Positions 1-8,080 of a DNA stretch of 64,000 bases are shown piece by piece. The DNA is from JAEUPI01 sp046348365 (GTDB lineage Bacteria; Pseudomonadota; Gammaproteobacteria; Burkholderiales; Burkholderiaceae_C). Under the pieces are notes generated by a model. That model had not been told where the DNA came from. It searched no databases and saw nothing but the letters and a program-made list of their open reading frames with translations. A program made the position numbers and the translations under genes. How positions within the stretch are numbered: the stretch's first letter is position 1; each line of letters begins with the position of its first letter. The stretch lies in assembly GCA_046348365.1 (NCBI GenBank), contig JAXMEL010000002.1, positions 788,185 through 852,184 on the forward strand, given 5' to 3'.

Positions 1-669
1 GCGGCCGCCCTCGGCGTCGGCCAGGTGCGTGCGCAGCGCGCCGCAGCAGCCGGCCTCGGCGGCGACCAGGGTCTGGATGCCGGCAGCGTCGAGCACGCGC
101 GCGGTGGCCGAATTGATGTTGGGCATCAGCGTCGGCTGCACGCAGCCCATCAGCAGCAGCACCTTGCGCGGATGCTCGCGCCGCGGCCAGCGGTGCACGT
201 CGGGCGCGGCGCGCGCGGGCACCTTGTCGCGCAGCGCCGCTGGCAGCAGGCCACGCACCGCCTGCCCCGCGCGCAGCGCCGGCGCGAACAGCGACGAGGT
301 CATGCCCTCCTTGAGCGCCCAGCGCGCGGCGCGCTCGGCGGCCGGCCGCTCGACCTGCCGCTCGACGATGGCGCGGCCGATGTCCACCAGCTCGCCGTAG
401 CGCACGCCCGACGGGCAGGTGCTCTCGCAGTTGCGGCACGTGAGGCAGCGGTCGAGGTGCAGCTGCGTGCTGCGCGTGGCGCGCTGGCCTTCGAGCACCT
501 GCTTGATCAGGTAGATGCGGCCGCGCGGCCCGTCGAGCTCGTCGCCGAGCAGCTGGTAGGTGGGGCAGGTGGCGGTGCAGAAGCCGCAGTGCACGCACTT
601 GCGCAGGATGGCTTCGGCCGCCTGGCCGTCTGGCGTGTCGCGGAATTCGGGGGCGAGGGCGGTCTGCAT
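1..669 (-). CDS. glcF: Glycolate oxidase iron-sulfur subunit GlcF (3' part cut by window edge)
   Basis: Iron-sulfur subunit of the membrane-associated glycolate oxidase, which oxidises glycolate to glyoxylate with GlcD and GlcE. The first 223 codons are present and the C-terminal part lies beyond base 1. Two ferredoxin-type 4Fe-4S motifs are visible: Cys25/28/31/35 (KCVHCGFCTATCP) and Cys75/78/81/85 (RCLTCRNCESTCP). A CCG-type cysteine-rich segment (EAGCCGAL) follows near the window edge, as expected for the family. The ATG lies 16 bases after the stop of the methyltransferase gene, so the gene is the last visible member of the glcD-glcE-methyltransferase-glcF run. The family assignment is firm. 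Only the end of the gene is unknown. Confidence 0.95.
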   Translation of the reverse strand, partial: MQTALAPEFRDTPDGQAAEAILRKCVHCGFCTATCPTYQLLGDELDGPRGRIYLIKQVLEGQRATRSTQLHLDRCLTCRNCESTCPSGVRYGELVDIGRAIVERQVERPAAERAARWALKEGMTSSLFAPALRAGQAVRGLLPAALRDKVPARAAPDVHRWPRREHPRKVLLLMGCVQPTLMPNINSATARVLDAAGIQTLVAAEAGCCGALRTHLADAEGGR

Positions 670-685
670 CGGGGCCGTTCGGGCG

Positions 686-1345
686 TCAGCTCAGTTCGTA
701 GCAGAGGATCCAGTAGTGCGTGCGCGCGATCCACTGCGGCGCGCGCGCACGCGGGCCGAGCACGGCGAACGCCTCGTCGCGCGTGGGAAAGTTCTTCAGC
801 ACCTCGTGCACGCTGCCGTCGTCGAGCGTGCGCATCTGATAGCTGTTGCCGTCGGCGTCGCGGCGCGAGATCGGCGTGCTGCTCGTCTGCACGTACGAGT
901 TGTCGAGCATCACCACGCGCGCGCCGGGTTCGAGCCGCGCGTGCAGCGTCGCGAGCCAACCCGGCAACCGCGCCAGCGGCACATGGCTCCACCAGCAGCC
1001 GGCGAGCGCGGCGTCGAACGTGGCGCTGCCGAGTTCGCTCATCGAGTAGGCATCGACGGTGGCGAAGCGCACGCACGCCGGCAGCGGCTTGGCCCGGGCG
1101 AGGACAATCGTCTCCGGGTTGACGTCGGTGGCCAGCCAGCTCGCCGCATCGCGCGCGCCGTGCGGCGTCCACCAGCCGGTGCCGCAGGCGATTTCGAGCA
1201 CGCGGCGGCCGGCGAAGGGGCCCGGCAGCCAGGCCTCCATCGCGCGCAGGTCGGCCTGCCGCTCGGGCTTGTGATAGACGCGCTCGTAGTACGCGGCGCG
1301 CTGCACGTAGTAGGCCTGCATGCCGGCCACGACATCGCTGTCCAT
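686..1345 (-). CDS. Class I SAM-dependent methyltransferase inside the glc operon
   Basis: A 219-residue protein with a Rossmann-fold methyltransferase core. Motif I is VLEIACGTG at residues 49-56, followed by an acidic strand end (ATDVNPE, about 73-79) and a VVMLDNS strand near residue 140. This layout resembles small-molecule or generic class I methyltransferases. The substrate cannot be read from the sequence. The start codon follows directly on the glcE stop (TAG then ATG), and the stop lies 16 bases before glcF, so it is translated from the glycolate oxidase message. It is not a canonical subunit of glycolate oxidase (GlcD, E, F). A role in glycolate metabolism is only an inference from this position. 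Confidence 0.88.
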   Translation of the reverse strand: MDSDVVAGMQAYYVQRAAYYERVYHKPERQADLRAMEAWLPGPFAGRRVLEIACGTGWWTPHGARDAASWLATDVNPETIVLARAKPLPACVRFATVDAYSMSELGSATFDAALAGCWWSHVPLARLPGWLATLHARLEPGARVVMLDNSYVQTSSTPISRRDADGNSYQMRTLDDGSVHEVLKNFPTRDEAFAVLGPRARAPQWIARTHYWILCYELS

Positions 1346-2458
1346 CTAAAGTTCCGGGTAGAGGCGGCCGGGGTTGAACACGCGGTCGGGGTCGAACGCC
1401 GCCTTCAGCTCGCGGTGGATGCGCGCCAGCGGCGCGGCCAGCGGCGCGAACACGCTGCTGCGCACGCCGCCGCAGCGAAAGGCGCAGGCATGCCCGCCGG
1501 CGGCCAGCGCCACCGCGCGCACCTGCGCCGCCGGCTCGGCGCTGACCAGCCAGCGCTGCGCGCCGCCCCATTCGATCAGCTGCGCGCCGGGCAGGGCGAT
1601 CGGCGCGGCGGTTGGCGGCAGCGCGAGGCGCCACAGCGTCTGGCCCGCGGCGACGGCCATCGCGGCGTCGGTGAAGAACTCGTCGTGCTGATCGCGCAGG
1701 CCGTCCCAGAAGGTCTGCGCGAGTGCGGGGGCTATCGCTTCGCCGCCGAGCTGCTGCGCGGCGGCTTGCACGGCGGCCCGCGCGCCGGCCAGGCGCAGCA
1801 CCAGCATGCCGCTCCACCACGCGCTGGCGTGGATCGGCAGCGGCTTGCCGCCCCAGGCGGCGAGCTGCGCCAGCGCCGCGACCTGGTCGAGCTCGAAGCG
1901 CAACGTCAGCGTCGCCGGCGGCACCGGCAGCACCTTGAGCGAGACCTCGCAGATCACGCCGAGGATGCCCATCGAGCCGGCGAGCAGCCGCGAGACGTCG
2001 TAGCCGGCCACGTTCTTCATCACCTGGCCGCCGAAACTGAGCACCTCGGCGCGGCCGTTGAGCAGCGTGGCGCCGAGCACGTAGTCGCGCACGCTGCCCA
2101 CGGCCGCGCGCGCTGGCCCGGCAAGGCCGGCGGCGACCATGCCGCCCACGGTGCCCACAGGCACCGTCTGCCTCGACGTGGAGCCTGCGGCAAACCGCGG
2201 CGGCTCGAAGGGCAGACACTGGCCGCGCTCGGCCAGCGCCGCCTCCAGCTCGGCCAGCGGCGTGCCGGCGCGTACGGTGACCACCAGCTCGCTCGGCTCG
2301 TAGGCGCTGATGCCGGCCAGCGGCCGCACGTCGAGCGGCTCGCCGCGCGGCGTCTCGCCGTAGAAGGCCTTGGTCGAGCCACCGCGGATGTCGAGCGCGG
2401 TCTTCATCGCGCGCGCGGTCTGCACCTGGTCGATCAGGCGTTGCAGCGCGGCGTCCAT
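1346..2458 (-). CDS. glcE: Glycolate oxidase subunit GlcE
   Basis: FAD-binding subunit of glycolate oxidase, 370 residues, close to the usual family length. It has the FAD-binding PCMH-type fold: a GGSTKAFYG stretch near residue 26, a PVGTVGGMVAAG segment near residue 116 and the GGQVMKNVAGYD segment near residue 142. The C-terminus ends in FNPGRLYPEL, typical of the family. It is encoded between glcD and the methyltransferase gene. The ATG follows immediately on the glcD stop codon, which implies translational coupling. GlcE is thought to work as a heterotrimer with GlcD and GlcF at the inner membrane. Confidence 0.95.
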   Translation of the reverse strand: MDAALQRLIDQVQTARAMKTALDIRGGSTKAFYGETPRGEPLDVRPLAGISAYEPSELVVTVRAGTPLAELEAALAERGQCLPFEPPRFAAGSTSRQTVPVGTVGGMVAAGLAGPARAAVGSVRDYVLGATLLNGRAEVLSFGGQVMKNVAGYDVSRLLAGSMGILGVICEVSLKVLPVPPATLTLRFELDQVAALAQLAAWGGKPLPIHASAWWSGMLVLRLAGARAAVQAAAQQLGGEAIAPALAQTFWDGLRDQHDEFFTDAAMAVAAGQTLWRLALPPTAAPIALPGAQLIEWGGAQRWLVSAEPAAQVRAVALAAGGHACAFRCGGVRSSVFAPLAAPLARIHRELKAAFDPDRVFNPGRLYPEL

Positions 2459-3952
2459 CTAAAAGCGTTCCAGCTCGGGGAACGGCAGCAACCCCTTCTT
2501 CACGTGCATCTTGCCGTACTCGACGCAGCGGTGCAGCGTGGGGATCACCTTGCCCGGGTTGAGCAGCCCCTGCGTATCGAAGGCGCGCTTGAGCGCTTCC
2601 ATCTGCGCACGTTCCTCGGGGCTGAACTGCACGCACATCGAACTCAGCTTCTCGATGCCCACGCCGTGCTCGCCGGTGACGGTGCCGCCCATCTCGACGC
2701 TGGTTTCCAGGATGTCGGCGCCGAAGGCCTCGGCGCGGCGCAGCTGGTCGGCGTCGTTGGCATCGAACAGGATCAGCGGGTGCAGGTTGCCGTCGCCGGC
2801 ATGAAAGACGTTGCAGCAGCGCAGGCCGTGTTTGACCTCCATCTGCTGGATCGCCTGCAGGATGTCGGCCAGCCGCTTGCGCGGGATCGTCGAATCCATG
2901 CACATGTAATCGGGGCTGATGCGGCCGCTGGCGGGGAAGGCGTTCTTGCGGCCGCTCCAGAAGGTCAGGCGCTGGGCTTCGTTCTCGCTCACTTCGAGCC
3001 GCGTCGCGCCGGCGCTCTTCAGCACGGCCAGCATGCGCTCGATCTCCTCGCCCACTTCCTCCGGCGTGCCATCGCTCTCGCACAGCAGGATGGCCGCGGC
3101 GTCGAGGTCGTAGCCGGCGTGCACGAAGTCTTCCACCGCCGCGGTCATCGGCTTGTCCATCATCTCGAGGCCGGCCGGGATGATGCCGGCCGCGATGATC
3201 GCCGCCACCGCGTCGCCGGCGGCGCGCACGTCGGCGAAGCCGGCCATGATGCAGCGCGCGAGCAGCGGCCTGGGCACGAGCTTCACCGTGACCTCGGTGG
3301 CGACTGCGAGCATGCCTTCGCTGCCCACCACCACGGCGAGCAGGTCGAGCCCCGCGGCGTCGAGCGCGAGGCTGCCGAACTCCACCGGCTCGCCCTCGGC
3401 GGTGAAGCCCTTCACGCGCAGCACGTTGTGCAGCGTGAGGCCGTACTTGAGGCAATGCACGCCGCCGGAGTTCTCGGCCACGTTGCCGCCGATGGTGCAG
3501 GCGATCTGGCTCGACGGATCGGGCGCGTAGTACAGACCATGGGGCGCCGCGGCCTCGCTGATCGCCAGGTTGCGCACGCCGCATTGCACGGTGGCGGTGC
3601 GACTCGTCGGGTCGACCTTCAGGATGCGGTTGAACTTGGCCAGCGACAGCGTCACGCCCATCGCATGCGGCAGCGCGCCGCCCGACAAGCCCGTGCCCGC
3701 GCCGCGCGCGACCACCGGCACCTGCATTGCATGGCAGGCGGCGAGCACCGCGCCGACCTGCGCCTCGGTCTCGGGCAGCGCAACCACCAGCGGCTGCTGG
3801 CGGTAGGCGGTGAGGCCGTCGCACTCGTAGGGCACCGTGTCTTCGCGCCGGTGCAGCAGCGCGTGCGGCGGCAGCACGCGCGACAGTGCTGCAACTACTG
3901 CGTGCTGCCGCTGTGCGCGCTCGGCGGGCGTGGCGGTGTCGGCGGTGCTCAT
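2459..3952 (-). CDS. glcD: Glycolate oxidase subunit GlcD (FAD-linked)
   Basis: Catalytic FAD-linked subunit, 497 residues, matching the family size. The FAD_binding_4 region contains GAGTGLSGG at residues 84-92. The C-terminal FAD-oxidase domain carries HAGDGNLHP and GTVTGEHGVG, the flavin and metal-site motifs of the glycolate/D-lactate dehydrogenase family. It oxidises glycolate (and often D-lactate) and passes electrons through GlcE/GlcF to the quinone pool. The gene starts only 25 bases after the FIST gene, so it may be read from upstream promoters. D-lactate dehydrogenase is the main alternative for GlcD alone, but the adjacent glcE and glcF favour glycolate oxidase. Confidence 0.96.
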   Translation of the reverse strand: MSTADTATPAERAQRQHAVVAALSRVLPPHALLHRREDTVPYECDGLTAYRQQPLVVALPETEAQVGAVLAACHAMQVPVVARGAGTGLSGGALPHAMGVTLSLAKFNRILKVDPTSRTATVQCGVRNLAISEAAAPHGLYYAPDPSSQIACTIGGNVAENSGGVHCLKYGLTLHNVLRVKGFTAEGEPVEFGSLALDAAGLDLLAVVVGSEGMLAVATEVTVKLVPRPLLARCIMAGFADVRAAGDAVAAIIAAGIIPAGLEMMDKPMTAAVEDFVHAGYDLDAAAILLCESDGTPEEVGEEIERMLAVLKSAGATRLEVSENEAQRLTFWSGRKNAFPASGRISPDYMCMDSTIPRKRLADILQAIQQMEVKHGLRCCNVFHAGDGNLHPLILFDANDADQLRRAEAFGADILETSVEMGGTVTGEHGVGIEKLSSMCVQFSPEERAQMEALKRAFDTQGLLNPGKVIPTLHRCVEYGKMHVKKGLLPFPELERF

Positions 3953-3977
3953 CGACCGCCACTGTAGCGGCTGCGGC

Positions 3978-5171
3978 TCAGGCGACGAACGCCGTCAGCA
4001 CGCCCGTATACCCGTACAGATGATGGCGCGCGATCTCGCCGCCGGCGAAGAAGCCCACCAGCGGCACCGGCCCGAGCGCGCGCTGGATGATCTGCAGCTC
4101 GGCCGACGGCGCGCCGAAGTGCGCGCCGCCTCTGCCGTTGCACGAGACGTAGATCGCGCCGGCGATGCGTCGCGGCTCGGCCTCGGTGCCGGCCGCTGCG
4201 GGCACCGCCGACGTGGCGCCGGCCTCGACCTCCTCGCGCACCTCGGTGCAGATGCGCACCAGGTCGCGTCGAGCGGCCTCCACGTGGCGCTGGCAGAACG
4301 CGAGCTGCATGTCGGGCGCCACGCTGTCGGCCACCGCGAAGCCGAGGCGGTTGGGGTCGAGGCCGATCAAATGGCGCACGCGCGTGTCGGTGCCGAACTG
4401 CCCGCCACGCGCGAGCATCGCGTCGCCGGCGTCGCTCAGGCCCACCAGCGTGCTGCGCAGCACCGGCACGGCGCGCCGCGGCTCGGCCAGGTCGACACCC
4501 AGCTCGCGCAGCAGCACCGTGAGCGCCGGTTCGTCGTCGAGCGCCAGCACCACCGAGCCCTCGCCGCGCGTGATGCGGTGGCTGCGCCCCACCGGCTGGC
4601 AGCCCTGCGTGACGCGCGACACCAGCGCCACCTCGGCATCGAAGGCCACGCCGGCGAGGCCGCCGTCGAACACCGCGTCGGCCAGCAGCACGGTGCGCGT
4701 GCGGCCCTGCGCGATGCCGCCGAAGAGATAGCGCGACTGCACCCGCTCGCTCAACTCGTCGACCAGCTCCTGCAGCTCGGGCGTGGCGCCGTCGGCGTGC
4801 ACCAGCGCGGCCCAGGCCGCGTCGCGCGGCAGCGGCGAGCGCCCGCTGAAGAGCGTGAACCGCTCCCGCGGCAGGTTGGCGAGCATCACCGCGAGGCCGG
4901 GCTGGTCGAAGTACTCGGTGCCGGTGGCCGCCACGCCGATGCCCGAGCAGCCGGTGACGGCGATGCCCGGCCATGCCGAGCGCACGCCGGCCAGCAGCGT
5001 CTCGGCCGCCGCGGCATGGTGGTCGGTGAGGTAGACGAAGGCGAGCGTCGGCGCGAAGCCGCCGTGCTGCGCTGCTTGCGCCGCCTGTGCTGCCAGTTGC
5101 GAATGCACCGCCGCCCACGCCGCCTGCGCATCGGCCTCGCCGCTGGCGGCATGCACGCAGCGCAGGCTCAT
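3978..5171 (-). CDS. FIST domain sensor protein
   Basis: A 397-residue protein with FIST_N (about residues 30-230) and FIST_C (about 240-385) domains and no attached signalling output. FIST is a predicted ligand-sensing domain, often fused to kinases or cyclases, and thought to bind small molecules such as amino acids. Typical features seen are FVYLTDHH and GCSGIGVAATGTEY in the N-terminal part and an FFAGGEI segment near the C-terminus. There is no signal peptide, so it is probably cytoplasmic. It is encoded 28 bases after phaM and 25 bases before glcD. The stand-alone form has no assigned function, and its partner is unknown. Confidence 0.88.
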   Translation of the reverse strand: MSLRCVHAASGEADAQAAWAAVHSQLAAQAAQAAQHGGFAPTLAFVYLTDHHAAAAETLLAGVRSAWPGIAVTGCSGIGVAATGTEYFDQPGLAVMLANLPRERFTLFSGRSPLPRDAAWAALVHADGATPELQELVDELSERVQSRYLFGGIAQGRTRTVLLADAVFDGGLAGVAFDAEVALVSRVTQGCQPVGRSHRITRGEGSVVLALDDEPALTVLLRELGVDLAEPRRAVPVLRSTLVGLSDAGDAMLARGGQFGTDTRVRHLIGLDPNRLGFAVADSVAPDMQLAFCQRHVEAARRDLVRICTEVREEVEAGATSAVPAAAGTEAEPRRIAGAIYVSCNGRGGAHFGAPSAELQIIQRALGPVPLVGFFAGGEIARHHLYGYTGVLTAFVA

Positions 5172-5199
5172 GATGCGGTTGCCCCAGGCCGCACCGGGC

Positions 5200-5925
5200 T
5201 CAGGCGGTGCTCGCGCGCTTGGCGCGCTTGCTGCCGGCGGCCGTTTTGCCGGCGGCCTTGCCGGGCGCCTTGCGTTTGACCACCGGGCTCGGCGCGATGG
5301 CCTTCGCGGTGCGCGCGGCCACGCCGGCGGCGGTCTGCGCCACCGCGGCGGGCATCGCCGCGGCCTTCTTCAGCGTTTGCCCGGCGGCGTCGAACGACTG
5401 CTTGACCATCGAGCCCGCGAGGCTCTTGGCGGCGTCGGTGGCGCTGTCTTTCATCGCGCCGGCAGCGAGTTGCGTGAACTGCTTGGTCAGCGCGCCCCAC
5501 CACTGCATCGGGTCGACCACGCCCGCCGGCGCGGCGGCGGCCTTGGCCGGGGCCGGCTTGCGCGCGCGGCGCCTGGCGGGCGCGGGCTGCGCTGCTTCGT
5601 CGGCGTCGGTATCGGCTGCGCGCGGCTTGAGCGTCAGCGAATCGCGCAGTTCGCCGACCGAGACGTTCATCGTCTTCAGCGTCGACAGCGTCATGCGCTG
5701 CACCTCGAGGGCCTGGATCGTCGCGGCCAGCATGCGCGCGTTCTGCTCCAGCCAGAACTGCACGGTGCGCAGCTCCTCGATGCGCTTTTCCAGCTCCTCG
5801 GGGTTCAGCGTCGGCGCGATCCACTGGCCCACGCTCGGCAGCGCGGCGCCGGCGTTCTTGACCAGGCCCTGCAGGAACTCGAAACCCGGCACCAGCTTGG
5901 TGAACGCGGCGGCGGAATCGGCCAT
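5200..5925 (-). CDS. phaM: PhaM-type polyhydroxyalkanoate granule regulator
   Basis: A 241-residue protein with the conserved N-terminal PhaM region (about residues 1-115). It begins with a hydrophobic amphipathic stretch (FEFLQGLVKNAG) and continues with a helical segment containing ELRTVQFWLEQNARML. The C-terminal third is rich in Ala, Lys and Pro, strongly basic, and ends in KAAGKTAAGSKRAKR, like histone-tail modules. In Cupriavidus necator, PhaM activates PHA synthase, controls granule number and ties granules to the nucleoid. The basic tail here fits DNA binding. No phaC or phaA gene is in the window. A strong GGAGAG ribosome site precedes the ATG. Confidence 0.88.
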   Translation of the reverse strand: MADSAAAFTKLVPGFEFLQGLVKNAGAALPSVGQWIAPTLNPEELEKRIEELRTVQFWLEQNARMLAATIQALEVQRMTLSTLKTMNVSVGELRDSLTLKPRAADTDADEAAQPAPARRRARKPAPAKAAAAPAGVVDPMQWWGALTKQFTQLAAGAMKDSATDAAKSLAGSMVKQSFDAAGQTLKKAAAMPAAVAQTAAGVAARTAKAIAPSPVVKRKAPGKAAGKTAAGSKRAKRASTA

Positions 5926-5973
5926 GGACTCTCCTCGAAGGGTGGATGCCGCCGAGGCGGCGTGCCGGGCATC

Positions 5974-7002
5974 CTAGCGCGCGGCGGGTGCGGGGGTGAG
6001 CTGTTCGACGGCAAAGCCGCGCGCCGCGAGCAGGCGCGGCAGGCCTTGCGGCCCGGTCATGTGCAGCGCGCCCACCGCGACGAGCAGGCGCCTGCCTTGC
6101 GCGTGCAGGCCGGCGATGCGCTCGGCCATCGGCGCGTTGCGCTCGTCGTTGAGCCGCGCGAGGAAGGCGCGATCGTCGTCGGTGTCGGCGCATGCGCACC
6201 ACTCGGTGTAGCGTTCGAGCGCGTCGAGCTCGCTGCGCTCCCACACCTGCGCCAGCCGGCGCAGCAGCGGCCGCACGCGACCCTGCTCGAGCTGCTCCAG
6301 CGCCTGCGCGACCACGCGCGCCAGCTCGGCCTCGTCGCGCGGCATCAGCAGCTCGAGCTGCGCCTGCGCGGATTCGAGCGACACGATGGGCAGCTTGGCC
6401 GAGCGCGCCTGCGCGCCGAGCATGAGCTCCTGCGCGTAGCCGGCGTCGAGATCCTCCCAGCGGCCGGCCAGCACCGTCAGCGTGACGGCCTGCATCACCG
6501 GGTGCAGCGCCTGCAGCGCGGTTTCACCGACGCAGGCCGCGGCGACCTGCCGCTGCAGCCGCTCGCGCAGCGCCGGGTCGAGCACCGGCGGCGCCGCGCG
6601 GGCCGCGCCGGCCATGGCCTGCATCACCGCCGGATCGGCGAGGTCGAGTTCGAGCGCCAGCTCGTCCACCTGGCGCAGCGCGGCGCGCAGGCGCGGCCCG
6701 GGGAAGGCCCAGGCCAGACGGCCGACGTGCAGCGTGCCGAAGAGGTAGGAGCTGCGGCCGTCTTTCGTGACCCGCCACAGGAAGCCGTGGTCGCGTGCTT
6801 CGCGCTGCGCCGTCTGCACCTGCTCGGGCGTCGGCAGCCGCGGTGCGGGCGGGCAGGCGTCGGCCGCCTGCGCGCGAGCGCCGAGTGCCCACGCGGCGAG
6901 CGCCGCGCAAGCCAGGGCCCGCAGCAATGCCAGTGCCCGTGACAACGCGAGCGCCACCGAGGGGCGGCGCGCGCCGCCGCCGCCTGCGCGGACCCGGCTC
7001 AT
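5974..7002 (-). CDS. TraB/GumN family protein, exported
   Basis: A 342-residue protein of the TraB/GumN (COG3735) family, often described as putative metalloproteases of unknown substrate. It has an N-terminal export signal (hydrophobic run ALLRALACAALAAWALG, cleavage near ARAQA), followed by the family hallmarks SYLFGTLHVGR near residue 80 and the C-terminal GALHMTGPQGLPRLL motif. The two GxxH elements are thought to form the active site. The ATG overlaps the stop of the FAH-family gene by four bases (ATGA), which fixes the start and indicates coupled translation. The true physiological role is unknown. Confidence 0.88.
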   Translation of the reverse strand: MSRVRAGGGGARRPSVALALSRALALLRALACAALAAWALGARAQAADACPPAPRLPTPEQVQTAQREARDHGFLWRVTKDGRSSYLFGTLHVGRLAWAFPGPRLRAALRQVDELALELDLADPAVMQAMAGAARAAPPVLDPALRERLQRQVAAACVGETALQALHPVMQAVTLTVLAGRWEDLDAGYAQELMLGAQARSAKLPIVSLESAQAQLELLMPRDEAELARVVAQALEQLEQGRVRPLLRRLAQVWERSELDALERYTEWCACADTDDDRAFLARLNDERNAPMAERIAGLHAQGRRLLVAVGALHMTGPQGLPRLLAARGFAVEQLTPAPAAR

Positions 7003-8045
7003 CCGGCCGCGGCGCCTTGCACGTCGGCGTCGTTGGCGGCGATGTCGCTCGTGCGCACCGCCTCGCGCGCCGGCACCACGCGCTGGTCGATGGCGCCGAA
7101 CCAGCTGCGGCCGTCGGCATCGACGCAATCGATGTGCACGCGGTCGCCGTGCTGCAGCCAGGGCGTGCCGGGCTCGCCCTCGTCGAGCGTCTCGATCGCG
7201 CGGCGCTCGGCGAGGCAGCACACGCCGCGGCTGCGGTCCTCGTTGCTGACGGTGCCGCTGCCGATGATCGAGCCGGCGCGCACGCGCCGCGTCTTGGCCA
7301 GATGCGCGATCAGCTGGCCGAAATGGAACACCATCTCGGGGCCGGTGTCGCAGCGCGCGAGGCGCTCGCCGTTGAGCTGCACCTCCAGCCACGCGTGCAG
7401 GCGGCCGCCCTGCCAGGCAGCGCCGAACTCGTCGGGCGTCAGCACCAGCGGCGCGAAGGCGGTGGCCGGCTTGCTCTGCAGGAAGCCGAAGCCCTTGGCC
7501 AGCTCGGCGGCGACGCGCTCGCGCAGCGTCCAGTCGTTCAGCAGCGCGACGAGGCGCACGCCGTCGAGCGCCTCGTCGGCGCGCGCGCCCTGGCGCACGT
7601 CGCCGGTGATCACCGCCAGCTCGGCCTCGAAGTCGAGCCCCCAGCTCACGCGCGGCAGGCGCACGTCGTCGTGCGCGCCGAGCAGGTCGTCGCTGCCGCC
7701 CTGGTACATCAGCGGGTCGCTGCGCATCTTCTCGGTCGGCTCCTGGCCGCGCGCGCGGCGCAGCAGCACGGCGTGGTTGAGGTAGGCCGAGCCGTCGGCC
7801 CATTGGTAGGCGCGCGGCAGCGGCGCCATGCACTGGCGCGCATCGAAGGCAAACGCGCGCGGCGCGCGGCCGCTGTTGAGGCTCTGGTACAGCGATTCGA
7901 GCTGCGGCGACAGGAAGTTCCAGTCGTCGAGCACCTGCTGCAGCCGTGTGGCGATGCCGCTGGCGAAATGCGTCTGCGCGAGGTCGCGCGAGACGACCAT
8001 CAGCTGCCCGTCGCGGGAGCCGTCGTTGAAGGTGGCGAGTTTCAT
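6999..8045 (-). CDS. Fumarylacetoacetate hydrolase family protein
   Basis: A 348-residue protein of the FAH superfamily in the form common in Betaproteobacteria. It starts MKLATFNDGSRDG and contains the metal-binding core: DFEAELAVITGDV (about residues 140-152), NDWTLRE and GSGTVSNED. Family members hydrolyse fumarylacetoacetate or cleave and decarboxylate related dioxo acids in aromatic catabolism. No other tyrosine or homogentisate genes lie nearby, so the substrate is not certain. It heads the minus-strand run and faces the DUF3108 gene with only 35 bases between the starts. A GACAAT hexamer lies on the minus strand in that gap. Confidence 0.9.
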   Translation of the reverse strand: MKLATFNDGSRDGQLMVVSRDLAQTHFASGIATRLQQVLDDWNFLSPQLESLYQSLNSGRAPRAFAFDARQCMAPLPRAYQWADGSAYLNHAVLLRRARGQEPTEKMRSDPLMYQGGSDDLLGAHDDVRLPRVSWGLDFEAELAVITGDVRQGARADEALDGVRLVALLNDWTLRERVAAELAKGFGFLQSKPATAFAPLVLTPDEFGAAWQGGRLHAWLEVQLNGERLARCDTGPEMVFHFGQLIAHLAKTRRVRAGSIIGSGTVSNEDRSRGVCCLAERRAIETLDEGEPGTPWLQHGDRVHIDCVDADGRSWFGAIDQRVVPAREAVRTSDIAANDADVQGAAAG

Positions 8046-8080
8046 GGGGTCGGGGCCGGGTTCGGTGGCACCATTGTCCG

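Noticed and set aside
507..3962. Very long open frame (about 1150 codons) on the minus strand across glcE and glcD, with a similar plus-strand frame.
   Set aside because: High GC suppresses stop codons. The frames are rich in Arg, Ala and Pro, have no domains, and overlap well-identified genes.
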